Shown piece after piece: positions 25,337-33,006 of a DNA stretch of 36,377 nt. Made by a program: the position numbers and the translations under genes. The notes beneath the pieces are model-generated. The model was given only the letters and a program-made list of their open reading frames with translations, searched no databases and was not told where the DNA came from. The stretch is from contig DJIW01000122.1 in assembly GCA_002433805.1 (NCBI GenBank), forward strand, positions 1 to 36,377. The letters are read 5' to 3'. This stretch comes from Competibacteraceae bacterium UBA6584. Its GTDB lineage: Bacteria > Pseudomonadota > Gammaproteobacteria > Competibacterales > Competibacteraceae. The stretch's first letter is position 1. Each line of letters starts with the position of its first letter.

Positions 25337-26280
25337 TCGATTATCTGGTGCAGGGCGGCCAGATGCTGTTGGTGCTAATGCTCGCGCCGCTGCTGACCGG
25401 CTGGGTGCGTTGGGTCAAGGCGCGGTTGCTGCGCCGGCGCGGGCCGTCGCCGCTGCAACCCTATCGCGACCTGGTGAAGTTATCGCGCAAGGAAGTGGTG
25501 CTGGCCGATTCCGCCTCTTGGCTGTTCCGGGTCGCGCCGTATCTGATTTTCGCCGCGCTGTGGGTGGCGGCGTCGCTGGTGCCGACTTTCGCCGGCGGAT
25601 TGCCGTTCAGTTGGACGGCGGATTTGATCGCCATCGTCGCTTTGTTGGGAACCGCCCGCTTTTTTCTGGCGCTGGCGGGCTTGGATGTCGGCACCAGCTT
25701 CGGCGGGATCGGCTCCAGCCGCGAGATGATGATTGCCTCCCTGGCCGAGCCGGCGATGCTGATGATGGTGTTTACCCTGTCGCTGTTGGCGGGCACCACC
25801 GAACTGTCCGCGGTCGCCCGCTTCATGCTGACCGCCGATGTCGGCTTGCGGGTGTCGCTGGCCCTGGCGCTGCTGGCGCTGGTGATCGTGGCGATCGCCG
25901 AAAACGCCCGCATTCCGGTGGATAATCCCGCCACTCATCTGGAACTGACCATGGTGCACGAGGCGATGGTGCTGGAGTATTCCGGCCGCCATCTGGCGCT
26001 GATCGAATTGAGTTCCTCGCTCAAGCTGGTGCTGTATCTGTCGCTGGTGGCGTGCATCTTCGCGCCGTGGGGCATGGCGAGCGCCGGGGCGGGGTCGGCG
26101 GCGTATGGGTACGCCGCAGTGATCTATGTCGCCAAACTGGCCTTGGGCGGGGTGTTGTTGGCTTTGTTCGAATCCAGCATCGCCAAGATGCGGGTGTTCA
26201 GGGTCGATCAGTTTCTCGGCGCGGCGCTGATGCTGGGTCTTCTCGGCGCGCTGCTGTTGTTCGTGTCGCGGAGCCTGTGA
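25327..26280 (+). CDS. hyfC: HyfC/NuoH-like membrane anchor subunit
   Basis: A 317-residue membrane protein of the NuoH/HycD/HyfC family, which links the hydrophilic arm to the antiporter-like subunits. Features include the RRRGPSPLQPYRDLVKLSRKE loop after the first span, the SFGGIGSSREMM block, the conserved AENARIPVDNPATHLELTM loop with its acidic residues, and MVHEAMVLEYSGRHLALIE, typical of the HycD/HyfC branch. ATG 25327 lies inside the end of the preceding gene (10-nt overlap), and the stop overlaps the next start as TGATG, so translation is coupled at both sides. Its length is close to that of E. coli HyfC. Confidence 0.92.
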   Translation: MALIDYLVQGGQMLLVLMLAPLLTGWVRWVKARLLRRRGPSPLQPYRDLVKLSRKEVVLADSASWLFRVAPYLIFAALWVAASLVPTFAGGLPFSWTADLIAIVALLGTARFFLALAGLDVGTSFGGIGSSREMMIASLAEPAMLMMVFTLSLLAGTTELSAVARFMLTADVGLRVSLALALLALVIVAIAENARIPVDNPATHLELTMVHEAMVLEYSGRHLALIELSSSLKLVLYLSLVACIFAPWGMASAGAGSAAYGYAAVIYVAKLALGGVLLALFESSIAKMRVFRVDQFLGAALMLGLLGALLLFVSRSL

Positions 26281-26945
26281 TGCACAGCCTGGAATTCGAC
26301 ATTGCCCATTTCCTGGCCGGCGGCATGGTGGTCTTGAGCTTTCTGCTGCTGTATCAGGATCGGGTATACGCGCTGCTCAACGTCTTCGCCCTGCATTCGC
26401 TGGTGCTGGCGCTGGCGGTCGGCTGGCAGGCTTATATTCAAGAGGCTCACCATCTGTATGTGACCGCCGGCATCGCCCTGGTGTTTAAGGCCATCGTGAT
26501 TCCGATGGCGCTGCGCCGGATCGTCCGGCGGCTGGGCATCCACCGTACCCTGGAGGTGGTGGGCGGGGTGGGTCGGGACATGCTGGCCGGCGCGGCGCTG
26601 GTGGCGCTGGCGATCATGGTCATGCTGCCGGTGACGGTGGGGGCGGACGCGCTGGCGCGCGAGGATCTGGCCTTCGCCTTGGCGGTCCTGTTGCTGGGAC
26701 TGTTGTTGATGGTGAACCGCCACAACGCCATCAGCCTGGTGATCGGCTTCATGTCGTTGGAAAACGGCTTGGTGCTGGCCGCCGCCGGGGCGCGCGGGAT
26801 GCCGCTGGCGGTGGAGATCAGCGTCGCTTTCTCGGTGTTGATCGCCTTGATCGTGATCGGCGTTTTCCTGTTTCGCATCCGCGAGCGATTCGATAGCGTG
26901 GACATGCAGGCCATGGACAGCTTCCGGGAGAGCCGGCTCAAATGA
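26280..26945 (+). CDS. hyfE: HyfE-like (NuoK-containing) membrane subunit
   Basis: A 221-residue membrane protein of the HyfE type, in which a NuoK-like part occupies the C-terminal half (NRHNAISLVIGFMSLENGLVLAA with the buried glutamate of the proton path). The N-terminal half carries further spans, with HHLYVTAGIALVFKAIVIP. A polar tail ends the protein. It starts in a TGATG overlap with hyfC and overlaps hyfF by ATGA. It would form part of the ion-pumping membrane arm. Confidence 0.9.
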   Translation: MHSLEFDIAHFLAGGMVVLSFLLLYQDRVYALLNVFALHSLVLALAVGWQAYIQEAHHLYVTAGIALVFKAIVIPMALRRIVRRLGIHRTLEVVGGVGRDMLAGAALVALAIMVMLPVTVGADALAREDLAFALAVLLLGLLLMVNRHNAISLVIGFMSLENGLVLAAAGARGMPLAVEISVAFSVLIALIVIGVFLFRIRERFDSVDMQAMDSFRESRLK

Positions 26946-28393
26946 GCGCCTTGGGCGGGTTGGCGATGGCGGTATTGCTGCTGGTTCCGGCCGGGGCGGG
27001 GCTGCTGCTGGTCGGTTTGGCGGATTATCGGCGCGGCGCGCGCCTCAACGTCGGCGCGGCGCTGGCGAGTTTCGTGGCCGCCCTGTTGCTGATCGGGGCG
27101 CGGCCGGAGGCCAATCTGTATTTGCGGGTGGATGATTTCAACATCTATCTGATCGTGCTGAACAATTTGGTGAGTTTCACCACCAGCGTATTCAGCGCCA
27201 GCTACATCGCCCACGAACTGGAAACCGGCAAGCTGACCCCGGCTTATCTGCGCTTCTATCACGCCACCTATCAGGCCCTGCTGTTCGCCATGAATCTGGC
27301 GCTGCTCGCCAACAACATCGGGCTGCTGTGGGTGGCGATCGAGCTGGCGACCTTGATCACCGTGCTGATGGTCGGCCTGTACCGAACGCCGGCGGCGCTG
27401 GAAGCGGCGTGGAAATATTTCATTCTCGGCAGTCTCGGCATCGCCCTGGCGCTGTTTGGCACCATTCTGGTGTATCTGGCGGCGCAGCCGGTGATGGGTC
27501 AAGGCTTGCCGGCGATGGCCTGGGATCGGTTGCAGGCGCACGCCGGCCAGTTCGACCCGGCGCTGCTCAATCTGGCGTTCGTGTTCCTGCTGCTCGGCTA
27601 CGGCACCAAAGCCGGACTCGCGCCGCTGCACGCCTGGCTGCCCGATGCCCACGCCGAAGGCCCGACGCCGATTTCGGCGGTGCTGTCGGGTTTGTTGCTG
27701 AATGTCGCGCTCTACGCGGTGCTGCGTTTCAAGATGTTGATGAGCGCCAACCCGGCGGCCTTGGCGCCGGGGCCGTTGATGGTCGGCCTCGGGTTGCTGT
27801 CGCTGCTGTTCGCCGGCTTGATGCTGTACCGGCGCGGCGATATCAAGCGGCTGTTCGCTTATTCGTCCATCGAGCACATGGGGATTATTACCTTCGCCTT
27901 CGGCATGGGCGGACCGTTGGCCAATTTCGCCGGTCTTTTGCACATGACCATGCACAGCCTGACCAAATCGGCCATTTTCTTCGCCGTGGGCCATATCTCC
28001 CAAGTCAAGGGCACCCAGCGAATTTCGACCATTCGCGGCCTGACCGCCAGTCATCCGCTGCTGGGTTGGGGCTTGATCGCGGGCGTGATCGCCATCGCTG
28101 GAATGCCGCCGTTCGGGGTGTTCATGAGCGAGTTTCTGGTGGTCAGCTCCACCTTCGCCCGCCAGCCGCTGTTGGCCTTGCCGCTGGTTTTGGGTTTGCT
28201 GCTCGCCTTTGGCACCCTGCTGTGGCGGGTGCACGGGCTGGCGTTCGGAGTGCCCGACAACGCGCCCGCCGCGCCGGTGCAAGCGAGCGTCTGGCCGATG
28301 CTGACGCACTTGGGCCTGGTGCTGCTGGCGGGGATTTGGCTGCCGGGGCCGCTGGTCGCCTGGTTCCATCACGTGGCAGTGCTGCTGGGCTGA
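26942..28393 (+). CDS. hyfF: HyfF-like antiporter-type membrane subunit
   Basis: A 483-residue second antiporter-type subunit (HyfF/NuoN-L family). Channel residues: E134 in LLWVAIELATL, K223 in LGYGTKAGLAPLHAWLPDAH, and K342 in HSLTKSAIFF, with the linking histidines nearby. At the TM8 place, where HyfB has K250, this subunit has N254 in SGLLLNVALYAVLRFK; the next lysine is K264. RRGDIKRLFAYSSIEHMGI is the usual helix-linker block. The gene overlaps hyfE by ATGA and ends 10 nt before hyfG. No hyfD-like third antiporter subunit is present, so the complex has two antiporter subunits. Confidence 0.9.
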   Translation: MSALGGLAMAVLLLVPAGAGLLLVGLADYRRGARLNVGAALASFVAALLLIGARPEANLYLRVDDFNIYLIVLNNLVSFTTSVFSASYIAHELETGKLTPAYLRFYHATYQALLFAMNLALLANNIGLLWVAIELATLITVLMVGLYRTPAALEAAWKYFILGSLGIALALFGTILVYLAAQPVMGQGLPAMAWDRLQAHAGQFDPALLNLAFVFLLLGYGTKAGLAPLHAWLPDAHAEGPTPISAVLSGLLLNVALYAVLRFKMLMSANPAALAPGPLMVGLGLLSLLFAGLMLYRRGDIKRLFAYSSIEHMGIITFAFGMGGPLANFAGLLHMTMHSLTKSAIFFAVGHISQVKGTQRISTIRGLTASHPLLGWGLIAGVIAIAGMPPFGVFMSEFLVVSSTFARQPLLALPLVLGLLLAFGTLLWRVHGLAFGVPDNAPAAPVQASVWPMLTHLGLVLLAGIWLPGPLVAWFHHVAVLLG

Positions 28394-28403
28394 GGGGGAA
28401 ATC

Positions 28404-29927
28404 ATGAGCGACGGTTCCCGCTTGCACGCCGCGCTGGCCGCTGGTGAGTTTGTCGGCGGCCACCGGCCTTGGCCGCGCGCGCGGGTGACGCCCGAGCTTT
28501 GGCGCGAGCTGATTCAAGGGCTCGCCGGTGGCGCTTGGAGCTTGCTCGGCTTTTGGGGCGAGCCGGACGCGGTGCATTTGGGGTTGTGGGAGGAATCGAG
28601 CGGAACCGTGGGCGTCGCCAGCCTGTCCTGCCAAGACGGCCAGTTTCCCTCGGTGGGACGCCGCCATCCGCCCGCGCAACGCCTGGAGCGCGCCATCGTC
28701 GATTTGTTTGGCTTGCAAGCGACCGATGCGCCGGATCATCGGCCGTGGTTGGATCACGGCCGCTGGCCGCTGGCGTATCCGCTCGCTGAAACGAACGCGC
28801 GCGCGCGCCCGTTGCCGCCTTATGCGTTCTTGCCGGTGGAAGGGGAGAGCCTGCACCAAATTCCGGTGGGGCCGGTGCACGCCGGCATCATCGAACCCGG
28901 TCATTTCCGCTTCACCGCCAACGGCGAGGCCGTGGTCCGCTTGGAGCAACGGCTGGGTTATGTGCATAAAGGCATTGAATCGCTATTGCGCGGCGCGAGC
29001 GTGGAGCGGGCGGCGCGGCTGGTGGGCCGGGTGTCGGGCGACAGCACCGTCGCCTATGGATTAGCGTTTGCCCGCGCGGTGGAGGCCGCGACCGAAACCG
29101 AGGTTCCCGAACGCGCGCATTGGTTGCGGGCGCTGATGGCCGAACTGGAGCGGTTGGCCAACCATTGCGGCGATATCGGCGCGATTTGCAACGACGCGGC
29201 CTTTGCGCTGATGCTGGCCCATTGCGGAGTGTTGCGGGAAAAGGTTCTGCGCGCCAGCGCCGTCTGTTTCGGTCATCGGTTGATGATGGACGGCATCGTT
29301 CCCGGCGGGGTCTCGGGCGATCTGGCGGTGGAGGGCGAGAAGGCGCTGCGCGAATTGCTCGCCGAATTCCGCCGCCGGTTTCCGCCGCTGATCGATTTGT
29401 ATGACAATACCGCCTCGCTGCAAGATCGCACCGTCGCCACCGGTTTCACGCGGCCGGCTTTGATCAAGCAATTCGGTTGCGGCGGCGTGATCGGTCGGGC
29501 CGGAGGCCGCGCCTTCGACGCCCGCCGCCAACCCGGTTATCCGCCCTACGATCGGCTGGAGTTCGAGACGCCGGTGCTCGGCGACAGCGATGTCAACGCC
29601 CGCGTCTGGATACGCATCCGCGAAGTCGAGCAAAGCCTGCGGCTGATCGATCAGATTCTCGATGGCTTGCCGGCGGGGCCGACGCGCGCGGAGCTTTCTC
29701 AGTCAGGCGAGACCCGCGAGGGCGTTGCGCTGGTGGAAGGCTTTCGCGGCGATGTCCTGGTTTGGCTGCGCTTGAATGCCGGCGGCGAAGTGGCGCGCTG
29801 CCATCCGCGCGATCCTTCCTGGTTTCAGTGGCCGCTGCTGGAAGCGGCCATCGAAAACAACATCGTGGCGGATTTTCCGCTCTGCAATAAATCCTTCAAC
29901 TGCTCGTATTCGGGCCACGATCTATAG
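28404..29927 (+). CDS. hyfG: HyfG-like large subunit lacking NiFe ligands
   Basis: A 507-residue fusion of a NuoC-like domain (about 25-125) and a NuoD/hydrogenase large-subunit domain. The hydrogenase-type entry GPVHAGIIEPGHFRF (157-171) and LGYVHKGIESLLRG (184-197) are well kept. Where energy-converting hydrogenases have RVCGICG, this protein reads RVSGDST (209-215), so both N-terminal NiFe cysteines are serines (S211, S214). The C-terminal DPCxxC is replaced by SFNCSYSGHDL (497-507), in which the ligand positions fall on S501 and G504, though C494 and C500 lie close by. NiFe binding is therefore not expected. This is the pattern of energy-converting hydrogenase-related (Ehr) complexes. It starts 10 nt after hyfF and ends 8 nt before the small subunit. 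Confidence 0.9.
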   Translation: MSDGSRLHAALAAGEFVGGHRPWPRARVTPELWRELIQGLAGGAWSLLGFWGEPDAVHLGLWEESSGTVGVASLSCQDGQFPSVGRRHPPAQRLERAIVDLFGLQATDAPDHRPWLDHGRWPLAYPLAETNARARPLPPYAFLPVEGESLHQIPVGPVHAGIIEPGHFRFTANGEAVVRLEQRLGYVHKGIESLLRGASVERAARLVGRVSGDSTVAYGLAFARAVEAATETEVPERAHWLRALMAELERLANHCGDIGAICNDAAFALMLAHCGVLREKVLRASAVCFGHRLMMDGIVPGGVSGDLAVEGEKALRELLAEFRRRFPPLIDLYDNTASLQDRTVATGFTRPALIKQFGCGGVIGRAGGRAFDARRQPGYPPYDRLEFETPVLGDSDVNARVWIRIREVEQSLRLIDQILDGLPAGPTRAELSQSGETREGVALVEGFRGDVLVWLRLNAGGEVARCHPRDPSWFQWPLLEAAIENNIVADFPLCNKSFNCSYSGHDL

Positions 29928-29935
29928 CCGTCGCC

Positions 29936-30448
29936 ATGCGCAAGCTCCTGTTGCAAAGTCTGCTGCAAGTACCGCTGACGGTTCCCGCGCCCGCGCCGTC
30001 CGAAGCGGCGCTGGCCGAACTGGCGTCGAAAGTTGATCGGGCCGCCCGGCGGCGGCTCGGCCGCAGTTTGTCGATCCGCGAGGTGGACGCCGGTTCCTGC
30101 AACGGTTGCGAGCTGGAAATTCACGCCCTCAATAATGCGTTCTACGATTTGGAGCGGTTCGGCTTTCACTTCGTCGCCTCGCCCCGTCATGCCGATGTGC
30201 TGCTGGTGACCGGTCCGGTGACGGCCAATATGCGGGAAGGGCTAGAGCGCACCTATCAGGCCACGCCCGATCCCAAGTGGGTGGTGGCGGTCGGCGATTG
30301 CGGGCGGGACGGGGGCGTCTTCGCCGGTAGCTACGCTTGCGTCGGCGGCGTGTCCGCCGTGATTCCGGTCGATTTGCATATCGCCGGTTGTCCGCCCGAT
30401 CCCCTGCGCTTGCTGCAAGGCTTGCTGGCGCTGTTACAAACGGCTTGA
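29936..30448 (+). CDS. hyfI: HyfI/NuoB-like small FeS subunit
   Basis: A 170-residue small subunit of the NuoB/HycG/HyfI family. Four cysteines for the proximal [4Fe-4S] cluster are present: C55 and C58 in DAGSCNGCELEI, C122 in VAVGDCGRDGG and C152 in IAGCPPDP; C135 is an extra one. The CxxC spacing is that of hydrogenase small subunits, not the CC pair of NuoB. About 50 residues precede the first cysteine. It is shorter than I recall for E. coli HyfI. With no ferredoxin-like NuoI/HyfH gene beside it, this is the only FeS centre encoded in the operon. It ends 12 nt before nudC. Confidence 0.92.
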   Translation: MRKLLLQSLLQVPLTVPAPAPSEAALAELASKVDRAARRRLGRSLSIREVDAGSCNGCELEIHALNNAFYDLERFGFHFVASPRHADVLLVTGPVTANMREGLERTYQATPDPKWVVAVGDCGRDGGVFAGSYACVGGVSAVIPVDLHIAGCPPDPLRLLQGLLALLQTA

Positions 30449-30460
30449 AAAACCCCAGCC

Positions 30461-31288
30461 ATGTTGCGCTTGCCCGATGACTTCCAACCGGCCTTGTTGC
30501 CGGAGCATGATCCCGATGCGCCGATCCAATGGTTTGTCTTCGCTGGCGGCAACTTGTTGGTGCGGTCCGTGGGCGAGGGCGTCGAATTGCCGCTCGCCTC
30601 GATTTGGCCGTTCGCCAAGTTGCCGACCAAGCGGCGGCTGTATCTAGGCGCCCTGAACGGCCGGCCGTGCCACGCCGCGGAGGTCGAAGCCGCCGCGCCG
30701 CCGCCGGGGATGCGCTTCGAGAGCTTGCGCGCATTGTGGACGCGCCTGGACGAGAAGCTGCTGGGCGTGGCCAGCCATGCGGCGCAACTGATCGAATGGG
30801 ACCGCAGCCACCAGTTTTGCGGCTGTTGCGGCGCGCCGACCGAGCGGCGGGCCGACGAGCGCGCCCGCCATTGCCCCGCTTGCGACGCGATGGTCTATCC
30901 CCGCTTGTCGCCGGTGGTGATGGTGCGGGTGGCGCGGGATGGCGAAATTCTGCTGGCCCGCGCGCCGCGTTTCCCGCCCGGCGTCTACAGCGTGCTGGCG
31001 GGCTTCGTGGAGGCGGGGGAAACGCTGGAACAAGCCATCCAGCGCGAAGTCTTAGAGGAAGTGAACGTTCGAGTCCGCAACCTGCGCTATTTCGCCAGTC
31101 AATCCTGGCCGTTCCCGCATTCCTTGATGATCGCCTTCACCGCCGACTATGCGGGAGGGGAGTTGCGCGCGGACGGTCGGGAAATCGTCGATGCCGGTTG
31201 GTTCGCGCCCGCCGACCTGCCGGGCTTGCCCAGCCCGATGAGCATGGCCTGGCGGCTGATTCAGGATTTCGCGTCGAGAGGAGGGTGA
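30461..31288 (+). CDS. nudC: NAD(H) pyrophosphatase / NAD-capped RNA hydrolase NudC
   Basis: A 275-residue Nudix hydrolase that cleaves NADH to NMNH and AMP and removes NAD caps from RNA in the family's known members. The NudC-type zinc ribbon is C120, C123 (CGCCGAPT), C138 and C141 (HCPACD). The Nudix box spans G181 to about V203, with REVLEE at its core. The family-specific motif reads SQSWPFPHS (213-221), Ser replacing Pro of the usual SQPWPFPxS. It follows the small FeS subunit by 12 nt, so it may be cotranscribed with the hyf-like genes; whether this reflects NADH use by the complex is open. Confidence 0.93.
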   Translation: MLRLPDDFQPALLPEHDPDAPIQWFVFAGGNLLVRSVGEGVELPLASIWPFAKLPTKRRLYLGALNGRPCHAAEVEAAAPPPGMRFESLRALWTRLDEKLLGVASHAAQLIEWDRSHQFCGCCGAPTERRADERARHCPACDAMVYPRLSPVVMVRVARDGEILLARAPRFPPGVYSVLAGFVEAGETLEQAIQREVLEEVNVRVRNLRYFASQSWPFPHSLMIAFTADYAGGELRADGREIVDAGWFAPADLPGLPSPMSMAWRLIQDFASRGG

Positions 31289-31294
31289 TCGGGG

Positions 31295-31969
31295 TTGCAA
31301 CGGGAGCCCGTGTCGTTTGCCGATCCTGCCCTGTATGCGGCGCGCTTCGCGGCGCTGTGGAGCCGCGCCATGAGCGGCGCGTCCGCGACGGCGGGCGTCG
31401 TATACGGACGGTTGACCCAGCGCTATGGCGAATCCCATCGCCGCTATCACACCCTCGATCATATCGGGCGTTGCCTGGAAGAATTCGACCGGGCGGCTCT
31501 GTTGGCGGACGATCCCGATAGCGTTGAGATCGCGTTATGGTTCCACGATGTCGTCTACCGGCCGGGCGCGCCCGATAACGAGCGGCGCAGCGCCAAGCTC
31601 TTTCAAGAATGCTCGGCGGGCTGTGAGGATCTGGCGTTGCAACGGCGGATAGGCGATCTGATCATGGCCACGACCCACCGCAAGCCGCTGAACCAGCGTG
31701 ACGAGCGGTTGATCGCGGATATCGATCTCGCCGGTTTCGGGTTGACCTGGGAAGCGTTCGAGCGCGACGGCCGACAGCTTCGCGCCGAGTTCGCGGAGGT
31801 GCCCGACAGCCGATACTATCCGGGTCTTCTGCGGTTTTTGTGCGGCTTGCAAGGCCGGCAAACCTTTTTTTATACCGACGATTTTCAGCAACGCTACGAA
31901 CCCAAGGCGCGCGCCAACCTTCAACGCTTGGTCGAGAATTTAGTCGCTCGCGGTTATAGTGCTGGCTGA
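31295..31969 (+). CDS. HD-domain phosphohydrolase-like protein
   Basis: A 224-residue protein of the predicted metal-dependent HD superfamily. Metal-binding residues are visible: H in RRYHTLDHI, the HD pair in LWFHDVVYRPG, H in MATTHRKP and D in LIADIDLAGFG. The start is TTG 31295, with GAGGAGGG about 8 nt upstream; no ATG exists near the N-terminal domain boundary, and GTG 31310 is a weaker alternative. The gene begins 6 nt after nudC. The substrate is unknown; it could act on nucleotides, but that is inference from the HD fold and the Nudix neighbour. Members of this family are widespread in proteobacteria. Confidence 0.82.
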   Translation: MQREPVSFADPALYAARFAALWSRAMSGASATAGVVYGRLTQRYGESHRRYHTLDHIGRCLEEFDRAALLADDPDSVEIALWFHDVVYRPGAPDNERRSAKLFQECSAGCEDLALQRRIGDLIMATTHRKPLNQRDERLIADIDLAGFGLTWEAFERDGRQLRAEFAEVPDSRYYPGLLRFLCGLQGRQTFFYTDDFQQRYEPKARANLQRLVENLVARGYSAG

Positions 31970-31994
31970 CGATGCGAGTTGAGAGGCTCAGAAC

Positions 31995-32951
31995 ATGGTG
32001 CAAAAGCTGAGCGATCTGATGTCCGGGCTGACCGACCGGCCGGCCTCGGGCCAACAAGTGGCGGCGACCGTGTTGTTCGCCGATATGTGCGGCAGTACCC
32101 GATTGTTCGAACAGTACGGCGATTGGCAAGCGCGGAAAATCGAAAGCCGGATGTTGGCCGTGCTCTCGGCCAAAACCGTCGAATTCGACGGGAAGGTCAT
32201 CAAGACCATCGGTGATGAGATCATGTGCCGTTTTCCGAATCCGGAAAGCGGGGTCAGCGCCGCCTGCGACATGCACGCGGCCCTCAAGGCCGATCCAAAA
32301 TTGAAAGCGTTGAACATTGCGGTCAGGATCGGTTTGCATAACGGCATGGTGTTGATCGAACAGGGCGATCTGTTTGGCGACGCGGTCAATATCGCGGCGC
32401 GCATGGTCGCCCAAGCCAAGGCCGATCAGATCATCACCACCCGCGAAACGGTGGATTTGCTGGCGGATGATTGGGCCCAGACGATCCGCAGCCTCGGTCG
32501 GGTTCGGGTGCGGGGCAAGCAGGAAGAACTCGAACTCTGCGAGGTGATCTGGCAGGAGGAAAGCGCGAGCCTCACCCAGCTGTTCAACGTCGACCGGCAG
32601 GAAGAACTGCGGCTGCTGCTGCAACAGCGGCTGACCTTGGAATACGGCAGCTACAAAATCGAAATCAAATCCGCCAGCCAACCCTTTCGGATGGGGCGCG
32701 GCGCGCAGAACGATTTGGTGATCGACCGCGAACTGGTGTCCCGCAGTCACGCCAATATCGAGTTCCGTCAGGGTAAATTTGTCCTGGTGGATCACAGCAC
32801 CAACGGCACTTATCTGATGCTGGAGAACGGATCGCGCTTCTTCGTGCGTCGCGAGGAATTTACCTTGCAGGATCGCGGCATCATCTGTCTGGGTCAGGCG
32901 GTTTCGAAGGAGAAGCCCGATCTGATTCACTACGCTTGCGGCCTCCTTTAG
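31995..32951 (+). CDS. Class III adenylate/guanylate cyclase fused to FHA domain
   Basis: A 318-residue cytoplasmic fusion. The N-terminal part (about 22-190) is a class III nucleotide cyclase: metal aspartates D30 (VLFADMCGST) and D74 (KTIGDEIMC), the substrate-base lysine K70, and GDLFGDAVNIAARM with N132 and R136 at the transition-state positions. The C-terminal part (about 215-300) is an FHA domain, which binds phosphothreonine: GR at 234-235, SRSH at 249-252 and NGT at 270-272. A hinge of charged residues (190-215) joins them. All catalytic residues of an active cyclase appear present. It starts 25 nt after the HD gene. The FHA part suggests control by a Ser/Thr kinase not encoded here. 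Confidence 0.9.
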   Translation: MVQKLSDLMSGLTDRPASGQQVAATVLFADMCGSTRLFEQYGDWQARKIESRMLAVLSAKTVEFDGKVIKTIGDEIMCRFPNPESGVSAACDMHAALKADPKLKALNIAVRIGLHNGMVLIEQGDLFGDAVNIAARMVAQAKADQIITTRETVDLLADDWAQTIRSLGRVRVRGKQEELELCEVIWQEESASLTQLFNVDRQEELRLLLQQRLTLEYGSYKIEIKSASQPFRMGRGAQNDLVIDRELVSRSHANIEFRQGKFVLVDHSTNGTYLMLENGSRFFVRREEFTLQDRGIICLGQAVSKEKPDLIHYACGLL

Positions 32952-32962
32952 CGCGGTGCCGA

Positions 32963-32999
32963 GGCGCCGGTCGGGCGGTGGGCCAGCGCCCGAAGCGCC
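32963..32999. terminator. GC-rich hairpin between convergent genes
   Basis: GGCGC (32963-32967) and TCGGGCG (32971-32977) pair with CGCCCGA (32987-32993) and GCGCC (32995-32999), leaving a 9-nt loop and a small internal loop. It lies between the cyclase gene and the convergent ABC gene and could end both transcripts. Without a T tract this is unproven. Confidence 0.5.
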
Positions 33000-33006
33000 G
33001 ACGCTA

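Noticed and set aside
26447..28405. 652-codon open frame on the minus strand across hyfE and hyfF
   Set aside because: Gln/Arg/His-rich, low-complexity translation typical of the antisense of a GC-rich gene; the plus strand encodes clear conserved membrane proteins.
28404..29927. Functional NiFe hydrogenase
   Set aside because: Both cysteine pairs needed for the metal centre are missing.
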